Assembly (NCBI GenBank): GCA_036250195.1
Contig: JAVHZZ010000003.1
Span: forward strand, 336,967,875-337,031,874
Origin: Mixophyes australis
Lineage: Eukaryota; Chordata; Amphibia; Anura; Limnodynastidae
DNA length: 64,000 bases
Direction of reading: 5' to 3'
The notes below the pieces were generated by a model. That model made no database searches and was not told the DNA's origin. It was given only the letters and a program-made list of their open reading frames with translations. Below are positions 1 to 11,193 of this stretch, in pieces. The translations under genes were made by a program, and so were the position numbers. Numbering within the stretch: position 1 is the first letter of the stretch; each line of letters opens with the position of its first letter.

Positions 1-190
1 CTAGTAAATGTGCAACTGCTATTCTATAGTCATACTTCAGTACTTTCAGGTGTGCGATTACTTTGTTATGACCTGCTGTTGTGTTCCTTACCCACTATAT
101 ACCCCCCCTAACTTAATGTCTCTCCCCTACCCTTTTTTTTTGTACCCTTATTTGAAATCCTTGCAAAACTTAATAAAAATATTTTAGTTA
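1..190 (+). repeat. Possible 3' end of an L1-type LINE
   Basis: The stretch ends in CTTAATAAAAATATTTTAGTT followed by a run of nine A. This is the usual style of L1-type 3' ends and resembles the A-rich tail of the better-supported L1 copy at 41088-42029. The body lies outside the window, so assignment is tentative. The sequence at 191-538 shows nothing recognisable. Confidence 0.35.
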
Positions 191-549
191 AAAAAAAACA
201 TCACAAGACAATCAATAAGGAAAGTGCAAAAACAGTGGGCCCATAGCGCAAATACAAGATTTACGATGACAGGTGCTTATTTTTTCATGAATGCATCTTG
301 TTTTACACGATGCTCAAGTGAGGTTAGCACATCACAATGGAGGCATCTGTGAAGGGGGTTGTTTATTTTATATGGGAAAACATAATTTACAAACATTTGC
401 AGGCATGCAGAGCATTTAATTTTGAACTAACGCACCTAATTGCCGCCCCCTACATTCATTTCAACCTTTTCTTTCTTATCCTAAAATACTGCTGGTTCAT
501 TTTCATATTTAGTTACTCATGAGAGTGAGATGATATTAGGGGGTATATT

Positions 550-862
550 CAGGGGCCGGTGCTAGGGTCAACGGCGCCCTAGGCATTTTTAAAAACCTCT
601 TGTCTCACCACCGCCGTCTCTCTGCTCCGTCTCCTCCCCTCCACTCACTGACACTAGTAAGTGGAGGGGAGGAGACAGAGCAGAGAGGCGGCGGTGGTGA
701 CAAAATAGCCTCTTCCCCCCCTCCCTGTCCATCTGAATGCTGTGACAGGTATGGTCAGTGGTCGCCGCACAGTTTTAAAGTATTTTAGAATACTGTGGCG
801 CCCTCCAGAGCCCGGCGCCCTAGGCAAGTGCCTAACCTTGCCTAATGGGAGCGCCGGGCCTG
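550..862. mobile_element. hAT-type MITE nested in the snap-back MITE
   Basis: The ends are CAGGGGCCGGTGCTAGGG on the left and GGAGCGCCGGGCCTG on the right, imperfectly inverted. A perfect 8-bp duplication, GGTATATT, lies at 542-549 and 863-870. The CAG...CTG ends and 8-bp duplication are diagnostic of the hAT superfamily. The interior has no coding capacity and carries a 40-bp inverted repeat at 606-699. Confidence 0.88.
606..699. repeat. Long hairpin, 40-bp arms
   Basis: The arm at 606-645 (CACCACCGCC...CCTCCACT) is the reverse complement of 660-699 at about 38 of 40 positions, with a 14-nt loop. It lies inside the hAT MITE and is much more GC-rich than its surroundings. Confidence 0.9.
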
Positions 863-1403
863 GGTATATTTACTATATTGATCAAACTGCGGGTGGACAT
901 GTTGCCTATAGCAACCAATCAGATTCTAGCTGTCATTTTGAAGAATGTACTAAATAAATGATAACTAGAATCTGATAGGTTGCTATAGGCTATAGACACT
1001 TTGTCAAACCCACAGTTTAGTAAATATACCCATAGGACTATCTTTATTACATGTCACTACTGTATATTTATTTTTTAACATTGTTCCTGGAAGAAGAAAC
1101 TGACTGCAAATTAGGGACCGTGTAATGTGCCTTCTACACTCCTTGAGTTTTGAGTCTCAGTTAATATCTAAAATATGTTGCCGGCAAAATATCTGTCTTT
1201 GTGTTCTCAAGATTAGTTTCTTGTTTGTTTTAGAGTGATGTACTAGAGAAGAATGTCAGTGGTGCAGATTGTTGTAGTGGTAATGAAGGATATGGTGGAG
1301 AGACAGTGGAATGACATAGGTGTATTGTGTTTTATAATTATTAGGTGCATTCGGCTAGGATCAGATTATGTTCTGTGCATTATTTACATAGAATACATCT
1401 TAC

Positions 1404-1484
1404 CTTTCCTTCACTTTTCCATGTAACAAAGAAGCCAAACTCGTCCATTTTAAAGAGGCAGTTTGGTTCAAATACAAATGATTC
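1404..1484 (-). CDS. PLCB4: PLCB4 second coding exon (residues 29-55, PH-domain start)
   Basis: On the minus strand the acceptor (TTTTCTTTTAG) precedes GAATCATTT and the exon closes AAG before a GTAAGA donor. The 81 nt encode 27 residues beginning [12 protein letters not shown] and ending TWKSEGK, in the same phase as the exon at 5633-5733. This is the recalled continuation of PLC beta 4 (DRYEE then [10 protein letters not shown]), with V-to-M, L-to-V and R-to-K changes relative to the human form. The hydrophobic/aromatic pattern DEFGFF is the first strand region of the PLC-beta PH domain. The next expected exon, starting EGQVLECSL or similar, was looked for in 1-1403 and not seen, so it lies beyond the left edge. 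The catalytic X and Y boxes, EF hands and C2 domain are all outside this window. Confidence 0.94.
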
Positions 1485-1830
1485 CTAAAAGAAAATTAAA
1501 GGGGGATGTTAAATTTTACTTTCAATTATGAATCCCAGAGGAAAAATAAGACATTGTTCATTGTTACCCTAACATTCCACTGGAGCTCTGGTGTTAGCCC
1601 TCCAGTCCACTATCTGCTACAGGCACCTGCAGCTCTGCCCACATATATAGGACATGGTCCTGATGGGACCTCATACAAATCAAAAAGCTGAGGATGCAGT
1701 CAAGTGAATTACTGATATATCACTGCCACCGAACATTGTGCACGAATCACCAGATCATCACTGCATTTCTGCAAGGCAAGTCTGCAAAATCATCACTCCT
1801 ACTCTGCCTACTTAATTAGAGAAGCACTTT

Positions 1831-1863
1831 TAAATCCACCATGCTAAGAGCATGGTGGATTTA
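1831..1863. repeat. Perfect 15-bp hairpin with 3-nt loop
   Basis: TAAATCCACCATGCT, then AAG, then the exact complement. It is in the PLCB4 intron with no transposon ends seen around it. It is too short for a microRNA precursor. Confidence 0.85.
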
Positions 1864-4535
1864 TTTAGTTAAGAATAACAACTTCAGTAATTTTAATTAT
1901 AATATTCAGCTCAGTAATACATAGCTGTTGATATAAATTAATTTTAAATGTGATGTTTCTTGCTCTTTAGGCACCCAATGTGTGTTTTATATACATTGCT
2001 GCATAATATATGAACATGATGTGCACTTCTTATATTTTATTTTTGGACTTGAGTGTGACAAGGGCTACTGAAAAGTGGACATGGCTTTGAACACAATGTG
2101 GGCAGGGTTAGGTAGATCAGATAGGGGTTATTTTTCACCCACTTCACTTTTTCACATATTACAAGGCATGGATGTGGAAAGCCTTTTAAAAATGTTTTTC
2201 ATATACATCCGTGTATACACCATATTTGTAGGAAAGCCAGGGTTCTCTTTAGCATATAGGCCTAAGGCAGCACTACTAATGGTACTGCGTAGCTCTTTTC
2301 TATACTAAGCCACAGGTAACTCATCCATGTCTAGAGGAGCACCAATCCTACATAATTCTCAGAATAAGGCTAATTTTATAAAAAAAAAAAAAAAAGAAAT
2401 ACACTCAAAAAAAAAGTATCTAACCACCATATAAAAACAAATGCTTAAATGAAAATATTCTCCGCGCAGTCTCTTTTTAAACAAAGTATAAACTTCACTT
2501 GATAAAGCAGTCCCTGGCTTCAACATACTGCAAGCAATATAGTGCTTATTCATAATTATTCAGCCTATGGTAGTAGTTAGGTAAGTTGCAGTACTCACAG
2601 GCATTAAACTTTATTTTCAAATCCAAACTCTAGTAAGAGCATATAAATCAGGAAATCAGGATGGGGATGGAACTTATTGGTTCCAATGTCCCTGTACACA
2701 CTTTCGCTTGTGGTTACAGTGGTGGCGCAGCTGATCTCTTGCTACTCACTCGCTCCACTGACCCCCTCCCCCCCTGATCAGAAGTGTAAGCGCTGGTTAC
2801 ACACCGCATATCAAATACAATTTCCTTTATTAACACCAGTGGGTCACCACCCTTAATATACCTTCTTACTTACTTTTTTTTATCTTGCTAAGTGAACAAG
2901 CAGTACATCTATATGACATGCAGCCAATGCCCAGGTGGGCTACGGCGTGCTCGTTTATTGTTTTGTACAAGAGAAGGGTAAATTATTTCCTTTGTAAGGA
3001 AGGATTTCTGTTCTGTGTCCCAGTACACAATAAAGATGAGCACGTGTGTTTCCATGGACTGCTGCTGAGATGGTCAGGAATGGCTTTGCCCCAGCTGGTA
3101 GTATACAGGTCTGGCACTGTCTGCTGGGAATGGGGTGGAATTCTGATAGTAACTGATGAGACAAGCTGCAGGGGTTGTGCCTAAATAGCAGTGTTTGTAT
3201 TGAGGTATGATCCCACTATAACAGTGAGAAACCGAGACATTTGTGAGATATTTATCTGGGCTAATATTTGACTTCACAGAAAGATTACTCTGGATTGGAA
3301 GCAATTTTATAGTGAACACAACTGAAAACTATGTGATTTCCACTTGCTTGGAAATCATTACAAGGACAGGCTGCTGAAAGGAAGCAACTTGAGCGCTTAC
3401 ATTGGTTTGCACGTCTTATAGTAAACACCGTGCATAGTTACATTAGCCTATGCAACCTGAGAGCTGTAACATATAACAGCAGCACTAAGATTGCCGTCTG
3501 TAAGCAGCTGCCGCCTGTCTGTGTCACTGTTTCCTCCTTTTCCCAGTGAACGGACATTGCCGTGTGTATGGACTCTAGAATACAGCGAGGACATAGCTAA
3601 CAATAAAAAAAAACATAAGTCTATTTGAATTTCAAACCCTGTAGATATGCATTTGGTCTGTTTTCTACGGCAGTCTCTAATAAAGTACATGTATCTCTTT
3701 ATTTTCTGCTTCCATTCAGCATAGAACACAGGGTCAGATACACTACTTTAAAACAATCATGATCTTTTCATGACTTGACCAGGAACGCACCATGTGACAC
3801 ACAGAGGTTGCTGCAGGGACAACTGGTGAAAAGATGGTTCTGAAGATATATACACTGTATACAAAACCCTGATTAATAGCTTGGACCAAGGCTAATGACA
3901 TTGGATATAGACGTCCATGCCTTTTAGTGGATGAGCAGGAGTTCTGCTTCATCCTACGTGTGACACAATGGCTGGTTGGATGGTTGTTACTAAACAACTA
4001 GGAGGGGGCAGTCTTCCTCCTCACATGATACATTTAGCTTGAATGAAGAATATTTAGACTCTACACCTGCCTTGGTTTGGTGAACTGATAAACACCTATG
4101 GCTTCCTATATCGCCTCTACACTGAATAGTTAAATTCATGTCTCTAATAACCAGATCCCTGCTCCTTCACTGGTTCAATTCTAAATTCTTACCTGCTGTC
4201 TACGCTTGTATGTCTCACTGTCATCTCATACAGAACTGGAATATGTATGCACCTCATCACTAACTACATCTCATGCTCTCTATGTCTCCTCTCTCTCATT
4301 GTCATCACACCTACTTGTATTCTCAGGTCCTGGGTATCATCTCTGAATCTGACCTCTTCTTCCACATCCAATTACTGACTAAATCCTAACACTTCACTTA
4401 TACAACCTCTCTAAAATGCATTCCTATTTAACACATGATACCAGACAAGGACAAGGCTGTAAGGACTATTGTCACACTCTTCTAACAGGCCTATCGCTCT
4501 GCTGAATGTCCCCACTTCATTCCATTATAAATCCT

Positions 4536-4710
4536 GGGGGTATATTTACTAAAGTGCGGGTTGGAAAAAGTGGAGATGTTGCCTATAGCAACCAATCAGA
4601 TTCTAGTTATCATATTTTTAGTACATTATACAAAATGACAGCTAGAATCTGATTGGTAGCTACAGGCAACATCTCCACTTTTTCAAACCTGCAGCTTAGT
4701 AAATATACCC
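4536..4710. mobile_element. Snap-back MITE, complete
   Basis: This is the same family as 539-1031. It starts GGGGGTATATTTACTAAAG and ends CTTAGTAAATATACCC. The arms contain GTTGCCTATAGCAACCAATC and its complement around a loop of the TTTAGTACATT type. The target duplication is not clear in this copy. Confidence 0.85.
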
Positions 4711-4870
4711 ATTAGACTTATTCATCTCATCAACCAGTCCACCTCACCCGCCCTCCTTGGCCAATCCATTGGCTCCTTCTAATGATAAATGGAAAATGAT
4801 ATCCTTAACCTATAAATACATCCTACATATGCACCCTCAACTCTTAGTCCTATACCAACACACTCTAGAA

Positions 4871-5409
4871 CAGTGGTGAGCAAACTACAGCCCGCGGGCC
4901 AGATCCGGCCCACTCAGAGGTTCTATTCGGTCCGCCAATATTTAAAAAATTTACATTAAAATATGCATAAAATTATTAGGGCCGACCCTGTGTGTCAGAA
5001 CCTTCATTTTTATGCCTTCACAGCTATTTCCTCCATTACACTTCATCCTCCTTCCTAAAAGGACACTTCGTATGTCAATCACTCAAACACCTGCCCGCCC
5101 CCTAATGGCTGAAAGTCATGTGAGAAGAGATGGGCTGGGCCATATGCTAAGGCGGATTTCGATTGGCCGCTGTGTTGTCAGTTAGTGGCTCACCAGAAAG
5201 ACGGATCTGCAACAACCTGCTGAAATAAGAGCTGTGTCTGTACGATCGCTGCACTTATAGAGGTAACACTGCTATATAACACCCTCCTGTCCCATTCAAA
5301 AAATTTGTATTATATATTTCGATATTTGAGTTTTTTAATAAATTATATTGGCCCGCCTAAAGTTTTCCTTTTTTATTTGGCCGCTCCTGAAAACGTTTGC
5401 CCATCACTG
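4871..5409. mobile_element. hAT-type MITE with perfect 8-bp target duplication
   Basis: The left end is CAGTGGTGAGCAAACTACAG and the right end is AACGTTTGCCCATCACTG. CTCTAGAA occurs directly on both sides (4863-4870 and 5410-5417). The 539-bp body has GGCCCGCCTAAAG and CGGCCCAC motifs mirrored near the ends and no transposase frame. It sits in the PLCB4 intron, 223 bp downstream of the start-exon donor. Confidence 0.92.
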
Positions 5410-5632
5410 CTCTAGAATATAGAATTACATTATATTGATTTATAATAAAGTATTGCCAGGTACAACTACCATGATCTTCTCCAATACTCACAAAGCACCT
5501 GTCGTGCACATAACATTAGACTGATGATACACAGGCACCTGTTTTACAATTTCCAGGCAGGATTTTCCTGCACTACTTACTGTACATTACAGATTTCTCT
5601 CAGTGACAACAATAAACCATTCAGTCACTTAC

Positions 5633-5733
5633 CTCTTCATATCTGTCAAAGACAGCTCCATCTTGCATGAACGAAGGAACAGCCTTCTGCCAATTGAACT
5701 CGTATGGTTTTGCCATGTTTACGTTATAAAGGT
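5633..5733 (-). CDS. PLCB4: PLCB4 first coding exon (start codon, residues 1-28)
   Basis: On the minus strand a pyrimidine-rich acceptor ending CCTCCAG is followed by 17 nt of 5' UTR. An ATG at 5716 then opens 28 codons that begin [10 protein letters not shown] and end AVFDRYEE, closing on GAG before a GTAAGT donor (5627-5632). From recall, this is the N-terminus of vertebrate phospholipase C beta 4, with about three conservative differences from the human protein. PLC beta 4 is a Gq-activated enzyme of about 1175 residues that cleaves PIP2 into IP3 and diacylglycerol at the membrane; it is prominent in retina and cerebellum. This exon leads into the N-terminal PH domain. The reading frame runs across the junction in phase 0 into the exon at 1404-1484, after a 4148-bp intron. 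The acceptor before the ATG means further non-coding exon(s) lie at higher coordinates. A processed pseudogene is excluded by the intact splice sites. Confidence 0.95.
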
Positions 5734-8700
5734 CTGGAGGATATAATACAAAAGCAGAAACGTGATGTCATTTAATGTGAGCAGAAAGGAATTTAAGCAA
5801 ATGCATTTTTCTCAAACTCTGACAACAGATCTAAAATATAGGCAAATAAGAGAATCATTAACCACCTTCGTCCACAGATGTTTAAGGGAAATTACCATGG
5901 ACATGCAATTTTAAAGGATATTTAGAAAAATGCAATATAAATAAATTCAGCAATTTATTTGCGTCATCACGATCCACCTATCTCGTTGAGGTGACGGGAT
6001 TATGATGCAGGTTCCATGATTAAGTCCCTTGCATCCTCGATTTCACAGAGCTACCCCCCTCTTGTGGAGGTGAGGTCTGAAAATTTAACATGAGTAAAAT
6101 TGCCTAATGCAGTGAGTGACCATCTTAATAGCAAAAAAGAACTAAACAAAATAAAAAAAAAAAAACACAGAAAACAAACATTTGATTGAGAAGCACATAT
6201 AGTAACCACAAATGTCAGCAATCTCATTTATTTCATATAGCACGTAGTAATCCAAGCAGTGAAATGGTTAATACACATTGCTTTAATATTTATGTTAGGA
6301 CACATCTTGCCAAGCAGCCTAGGTTTCTTGAAAACTGCCTCTCTCATAAATCAAAGTAAAGCCTTTCTGATCATAAATCCAACCTTAATTAGTTTAGGTC
6401 TGTGGGCGGATGGAAAGATGTATTAGAGAAAAGTTCCCTTTAAACAGCTTTCCTGCTTGACCTCCTAGCTTAGCTACAAGTAGGAATGCTATTTTCAATT
6501 TGAGCTTAACGTGCAAAATAGTTAATGATTTTGAGAATTCCGTTATTTTACAATTATTGTTCTAGCTGACAGAATTAAATGTATACACTCATGTTTAGGA
6601 AAAAAAATCTTCATCTCCTGTTGTCATGAAAACATTAAAAATGTTAGTGAAGATATTTTGGAAAACCAATATACAGGCAGTGGAAAAAACAAAAGAATAC
6701 AGATATTTAGGTCGGAGATTTTAAGGTTTATTTTCTTTTATTGTCACACTAATCCTATTTTAGTGTCCCCATTGTATTTTTCTCATGAAAATAGTAGAGA
6801 AATAAATAAGAATATTCATATAATTTTATATTTCTTTTATAAATTGTTATTAAGCTTAATTGCAGATTTTACTGTAGAATGACACTAGTTTTAATTCTGC
6901 CATATAATGCCCTCATCTCCTGCTAAAGCCACTGGTCAAACCTAATCATGTGCTAATCTCCTTACTGAGTGTGGCCTGGTAGCAGGGGATTGGTCATTAA
7001 TGGTTGGTTTCCAGCCAATTAAGGCAGTGACAATGCTCTGTGACCTCCTGAGGAGCATAAGAAACCTCATTCTGTGGCGGATCCTTTTTGGGGGAGGGCA
7101 TTATGGATTACAAGTATTCCCTTTGGACTATCCCAGGCATTAGAGTGTAGGAAACTGTTAGATACTTTTAGGTACTTATTTTAATACATGTTATTGCTAA
7201 TCCTGGCACCAAATAATGAGTGTATATAAATATTGTCTTATTTGTATTGATCAATAACAGAATATCTTTATTTTACAGCCCCTGTCTCATACGGTATGTA
7301 ACATGACATCATCCACTCCAGTTACATAAAGCTCTGTGCACTAAAATACCATGGCGGTGTTTTTTCCAGAATGCCCCTTGATTCTCACAAGACATGTAGT
7401 GTTCTATTCCTAGTCCTGAAATACGTGTCAATGTTTCTTCATCAGAAAGACACTAACATAAAGCACTCCACAGCTGGCACAACAAAATACAGGGCCGAAG
7501 GTGAAACGGGGGCTTCATTTTATCTACCACTTGCCCTTAACTTGTTGCAAGCAGAGAACAAAAATTGCCTGGTACACACTATTGTACCCAGCAGCACCCA
7601 GGACAGAGTGATCTACTCAGTAGTGCCCACGTGAGACTGTTAGATGTGACATAAAACACATTTGAACAACTGATCTCGTTGACTACAGGATGTCAGCTTT
7701 CCTAATGGTAAAAATGCACCTTTCCAAAATGCTCATATGGTTTCGCCACTAAATTCAGGAGTAGGGAGCGATAGACAGGGCAATGGCAAAGATTTACAAC
7801 AGGAAAGTTTAGTGCTCTTCTGTCAGGATTAACAATACAGTATTTGGAATTATTTGTGGTTTTTGCATTCCTAACAACAAAGTTTAAGCTGTTCATATTC
7901 TGTGTCTCAAAGAGAAATAGCTATATAAATAAATGATGATGATGATGTTGATGATTTCCTTTGGTAGCATTTTAAAGTTTTTTTTCTAGATTATATATGA
8001 AAATTTGTGAAAACAATATGAAAAAAAATGCTTGCACTGTAAATATACAGAACAGACAAATGTAGTTGGGTGTTTTTCCCATTTTTTAAATATCAGAGAC
8101 CGACTTACTGATTAAACATGTTTAATTTAGCAAGTTTCAATCTCCAGCACTGTGTTCTACTAGGGTACACATCTGTGATGGCTCTGCTGAAGAACCAGAA
8201 ATGGTTCTACTACTAGAGGGTTAAAGAACTTTGAGATACTCTTGTTTCTACTGCACATTCTCAACATGTGTGTGTGGTGGAGTTATTACTGTCATATGCA
8301 GACATCTTCATGGCCGCCAAGGAGGTGTGGTCACACCAGTTTGGTGGCTCCTCCCACTACCAAGCCAGGCCAGGTCTCCCAGGCTTTGTGTCTCCAACAA
8401 ATCTTAGTACCCCTAGGTATCTGGGGATAATGTTTTAAAAGACAAATCTAAATTCAATACCAATATGACAGCTCTGACCAAGGAGAGAGCTCAGGACACT
8501 AACATTCAGTTCAACTGAAGAGAAGGTTGATAATCAAACCCGAGCACTGATTTAAAAAAAAACATGTAAATTCTGAATACATTTATAGCAACAGTATACA
8601 TATATGGGAGCAGACACATCCTAATCCAGACTTTCCACTGCTGAACAATTAAGAAAATAAGACTCCTGAGCATAAATGGTTTACTTTTAAAATGCGCTGA

Positions 8701-9573
8701 TTTTAAACATAAGAACACTAGAGGTTGATATCAGACAAGCCAGAGGCTCTTTAAGATACCAGACATCTGGTGTTACTCACACTATCCTTTTTTCAACTGA
8801 CTGTGAAATGATCCCAGCTAGATTAGCAGAAAACCCTACTGATTGTAAATGACTTGGTCCACTCTATCAGCAGCTGCAGACACAGAGGCTGTCCAGGACA
8901 AACTAGGAATGTTCTTCTACAGAGACAGGTTCAAAGTACATCAGAGATACAAGGCCAGAGACAGCAGATCCAATAATCTGTCAATTTTAGAAGCCAATTT
9001 AAGTACCCATGGTACAATATAGCACTTACCTGTTTAAAGAGGATTATTTATTAAAATAAAGCAAATGTATTAAGAAAATGTATTTTCTTTTAATCTAGAA
9101 CTACCAGACGGATGGCAGAGATATATACGCGGCACAGTGGTTCACAGCAACAAAGAGGTGCAACAATGCCAGAAAAATCCCATCTGGAATAACAAGCTCT
9201 AAATGACATAGGTTGTGGATGTGATAAGCAGACCTTTCTTCTAATTAGTCTCAGTTACACATTTTCTACATGATCCTCTTTGCTATTAGTTCCCTTTCAA
9301 CCCTCTGATGTTCTCTAGCATCTCAGGTAGTGCTTTGGAGTTCTGTTACTGGCCTCTGGGGGTGTTTCAGAGGATGTGACCCACGACACTCTCTCCTGAG
9401 CGGCTTCATAAAGGCAGCCATATCTTTATAGTCTTTCAAAACCAACATTAAATAATAGTCTAATGCTTGTGGATGTGAGAAGGTGTTAGGGGAGGGTATG
9501 GTGACATTGAAAAGGATGGTTTCACCACAATTTTTAACAAGTGCCCTTTGAAAGGTTGATATAAAAAAGATAA
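5734..9573 (-). other. PLCB4 upstream intron or flank, mostly unique
   Basis: The acceptor at 5734-5735 makes this the intron preceding the start-codon exon. It is AT-rich. An orphan LINE/SINE tail (GCTATATAAATAAATGATGATG type) lies at about 7919-7954. No CpG island, promoter or further exon was recognised, and nothing else could be assigned. Confidence 0.5.
7919..7954 (+). repeat. Orphan LINE/SINE tail with (TGA)n
   Basis: GCTATATAAATAAATGATGA followed by an imperfect TGATGT run matches the 3' tail shared by the SINE and L2 copies in this window. No body precedes it. Confidence 0.6.
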
Positions 9574-9862
9574 AGGGGTAAATGTATCAAGCTGAGAGTT
9601 TTCCTGCGGGTTTGAAAAACCAATCAAATTCTAGCTATCATTTATTTAGTACATTCTACAAAATGACAGCTAGGGGAGTATTCAATTGTTAGCATTAACG
9701 AAAAAAAACGAGCGCTCAAAAAATCTTAGCGTTAATACGGTAATTACTCGCAGAATTTCAGCCCGCCGCTCCCTGAGCCCCCCAGAATCTGATTGGTTGT
9801 TATAGGCAACATCTCCACTTTTCAAACTCACCAGAAAACTCTCAGCTTGATACATTTACCCC
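9574..9862. mobile_element. Snap-back MITE, interrupted by a half-hairpin MITE
   Basis: It starts GGGGTAAATGTATCAAGCTG and ends with the complement CAGCTTGATACATTTACCCC. It belongs to the subfamily also seen at 15555-15731. The right arm is broken at 9674-9782 by a different element. Confidence 0.85.
9674..9782. mobile_element. Half copy of the GGGCATATTCAATT hairpin MITE
   Basis: It starts GGGAGTATTCAATTG after TAG and ends at CCCTGAGCCCCCC before CAG, so host sequence AGCTAG/AATCTG was split with a 3-bp TAG/CAG duplication. The sequence matches one arm of the full element at 41319-41544 up to its axis (CTCCCTGAG). Confidence 0.75.
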
Positions 9863-11019
9863 AAAGTGTGCATAAATGGAAATTTCATTCCAATATGTCC
9901 AATTGAAAGAGAAGTATAACCAAGTGGTGTTGAAGCATTGCCAACAGTTTGTGGGATTTAATTTATGTAGCCTACATGTCTAGCCTAATCTGGTTAATAG
10001 TTTAAATGGTCTAGATGGTTAAACGTTTATAAAAATATTCCTGAGTCTTGTAGCAGACAAAATTATTCTCAAAAATCCTTATCCATTGTTTCTCTGAGCA
10101 CCACAATGTAAATCACGCCCTTGAAAAACATGGCAAAGGAGCTTCAACATGTATGAAAAGGCTATATTATACTGAGGTGGTGAGAATGAAATGGTAAAGG
10201 TACAATGTTGTTCAAAATTTGTCAATCGATGAGGATTCAACTTACACTACACTTCCCAAATGTATGTGGATCAATCCTACATACCCAAGATCGTGTAGGC
10301 AGAGGACAGGCCACTGAGGATGAAATCTGACCTTCACAAAAAGCACTAATAAGATACACTCTTCTTAGAGACAGGAGTTAGAGTTTGCACATTTACTAAA
10401 TAAAAGTCCACAAAAATGGACTTGTCCACTCCGAAGACAGATTCTAAGGTACGTTAAGGAAGTGATGGAGGTAAAATGATTATCTGTGCAGAACGACTTA
10501 TGTCTATATGTGTAGTGGGAATTTAGTGAAAAAAAAGGCATTACCTGTAAATAAAATATATCTATTCTGTAATACTAATTTCAAATCTCTGTCACCTATA
10601 TCTCATTTCTGTATATATTTCAATGTAACCAAATTCCATACATAAACATATAGCTTACCCCTAAATGCCCTTTATCAGTTTTATATACCAGCCTTGGGAC
10701 TTGCATAGGTTGTCTTGGGGCTAAATCGGGTCTACTGGAAATGGTGCATCATATATTACTATATGTGTAAATCGGCTACTACCTATATTACATCCCACTG
10801 AGAAGCCCAATATTCCCCAAGACCATTTCCACTGGTCTCCTCTCATTCCTTAGGACAATAGCCATCTTCCCTCCTGTTCTCATTACCTATAACTTTTGTT
10901 CATCAGCTGCACTGTGCACCCCCTCCTTGGGCTCTCTGCCCATTGCCTCCTCTCCTCTATTGACTTTGCACCACTTTGAGTGTCTATAAACCTGTTAGTT
11001 GCGCCCACGCTAATGGGCA
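9863..11019. other. Unassigned single-copy-like sequence
   Basis: No repeat ends, coding exon or RNA gene was recognised. The sequence is moderately AT-rich. Confidence 0.4.
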
Positions 11020-11193
11020 CAGGCTTCAGCCTGCGATGAATATACCCCTTGCACCCCAGTAGCTGTGAGGAGAGTTGTAGAGTTATTTGTTTATTGTATT
11101 ATATTGTTATACCATGTACTGTCTTGTTGTTTGCCCTCTTTATACCACTGCGGACCTCATGTGGCGCCCTAGAAATAAAAGTTAATAATAATG
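11020..11193 (+). repeat. Diverged LINE-like 3' tail
   Basis: GTGGCGCCCTAGAAATAAAAG followed by TTAATAATAATGAT resembles the GGCGCTATATAAATAAA tails of L2-type LINEs. The preceding T-rich stretch looks like a LINE 3' UTR. No reading frame remains. Confidence 0.45.

Larger units (their letters stand above)
539..1031. mobile_element. Snap-back MITE (TTA-type), split by a hAT insertion
   Basis: The terminal inverted repeat is of the GGGTATATTTACTAA type, with the mirror copy TTTAGTAAATATACCC ending at 1031. Inside, the inverted arms carry GTTGCCTATAGCAACCAATC and its complement around a short loop. The flanks are TTA (left) and ATA (right), compatible with the 3-bp duplications of PIF/Harbinger elements. 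The element is interrupted at 550-862 by a hAT MITE whose 8-bp target duplication, GGTATATT, is this MITE's own terminal sequence. Confidence 0.8.
1485..5632 (-). other. PLCB4: PLCB4 intron between coding exons 1 and 2
   Basis: This 4148-bp phase-0 intron is bounded by a GTAAGT donor and a TTTTCTTTTAG acceptor on the minus strand. It holds a 15-bp perfect hairpin (1831-1863), a snap-back MITE (4536-4710) and a complete hAT MITE (4871-5409) ending 223 bp from the donor. In 1900-4500 no repeat family or coding signal was recognised. The reading frames at 2885-3184 and 3448-3997 have no recognisable protein features. Confidence 0.85.

Noticed and set aside
1..1403. Third PLCB4 coding exon
   Set aside because: Searched on the minus strand for a continuation resembling EGQVLECSL with splice sites; none was seen.
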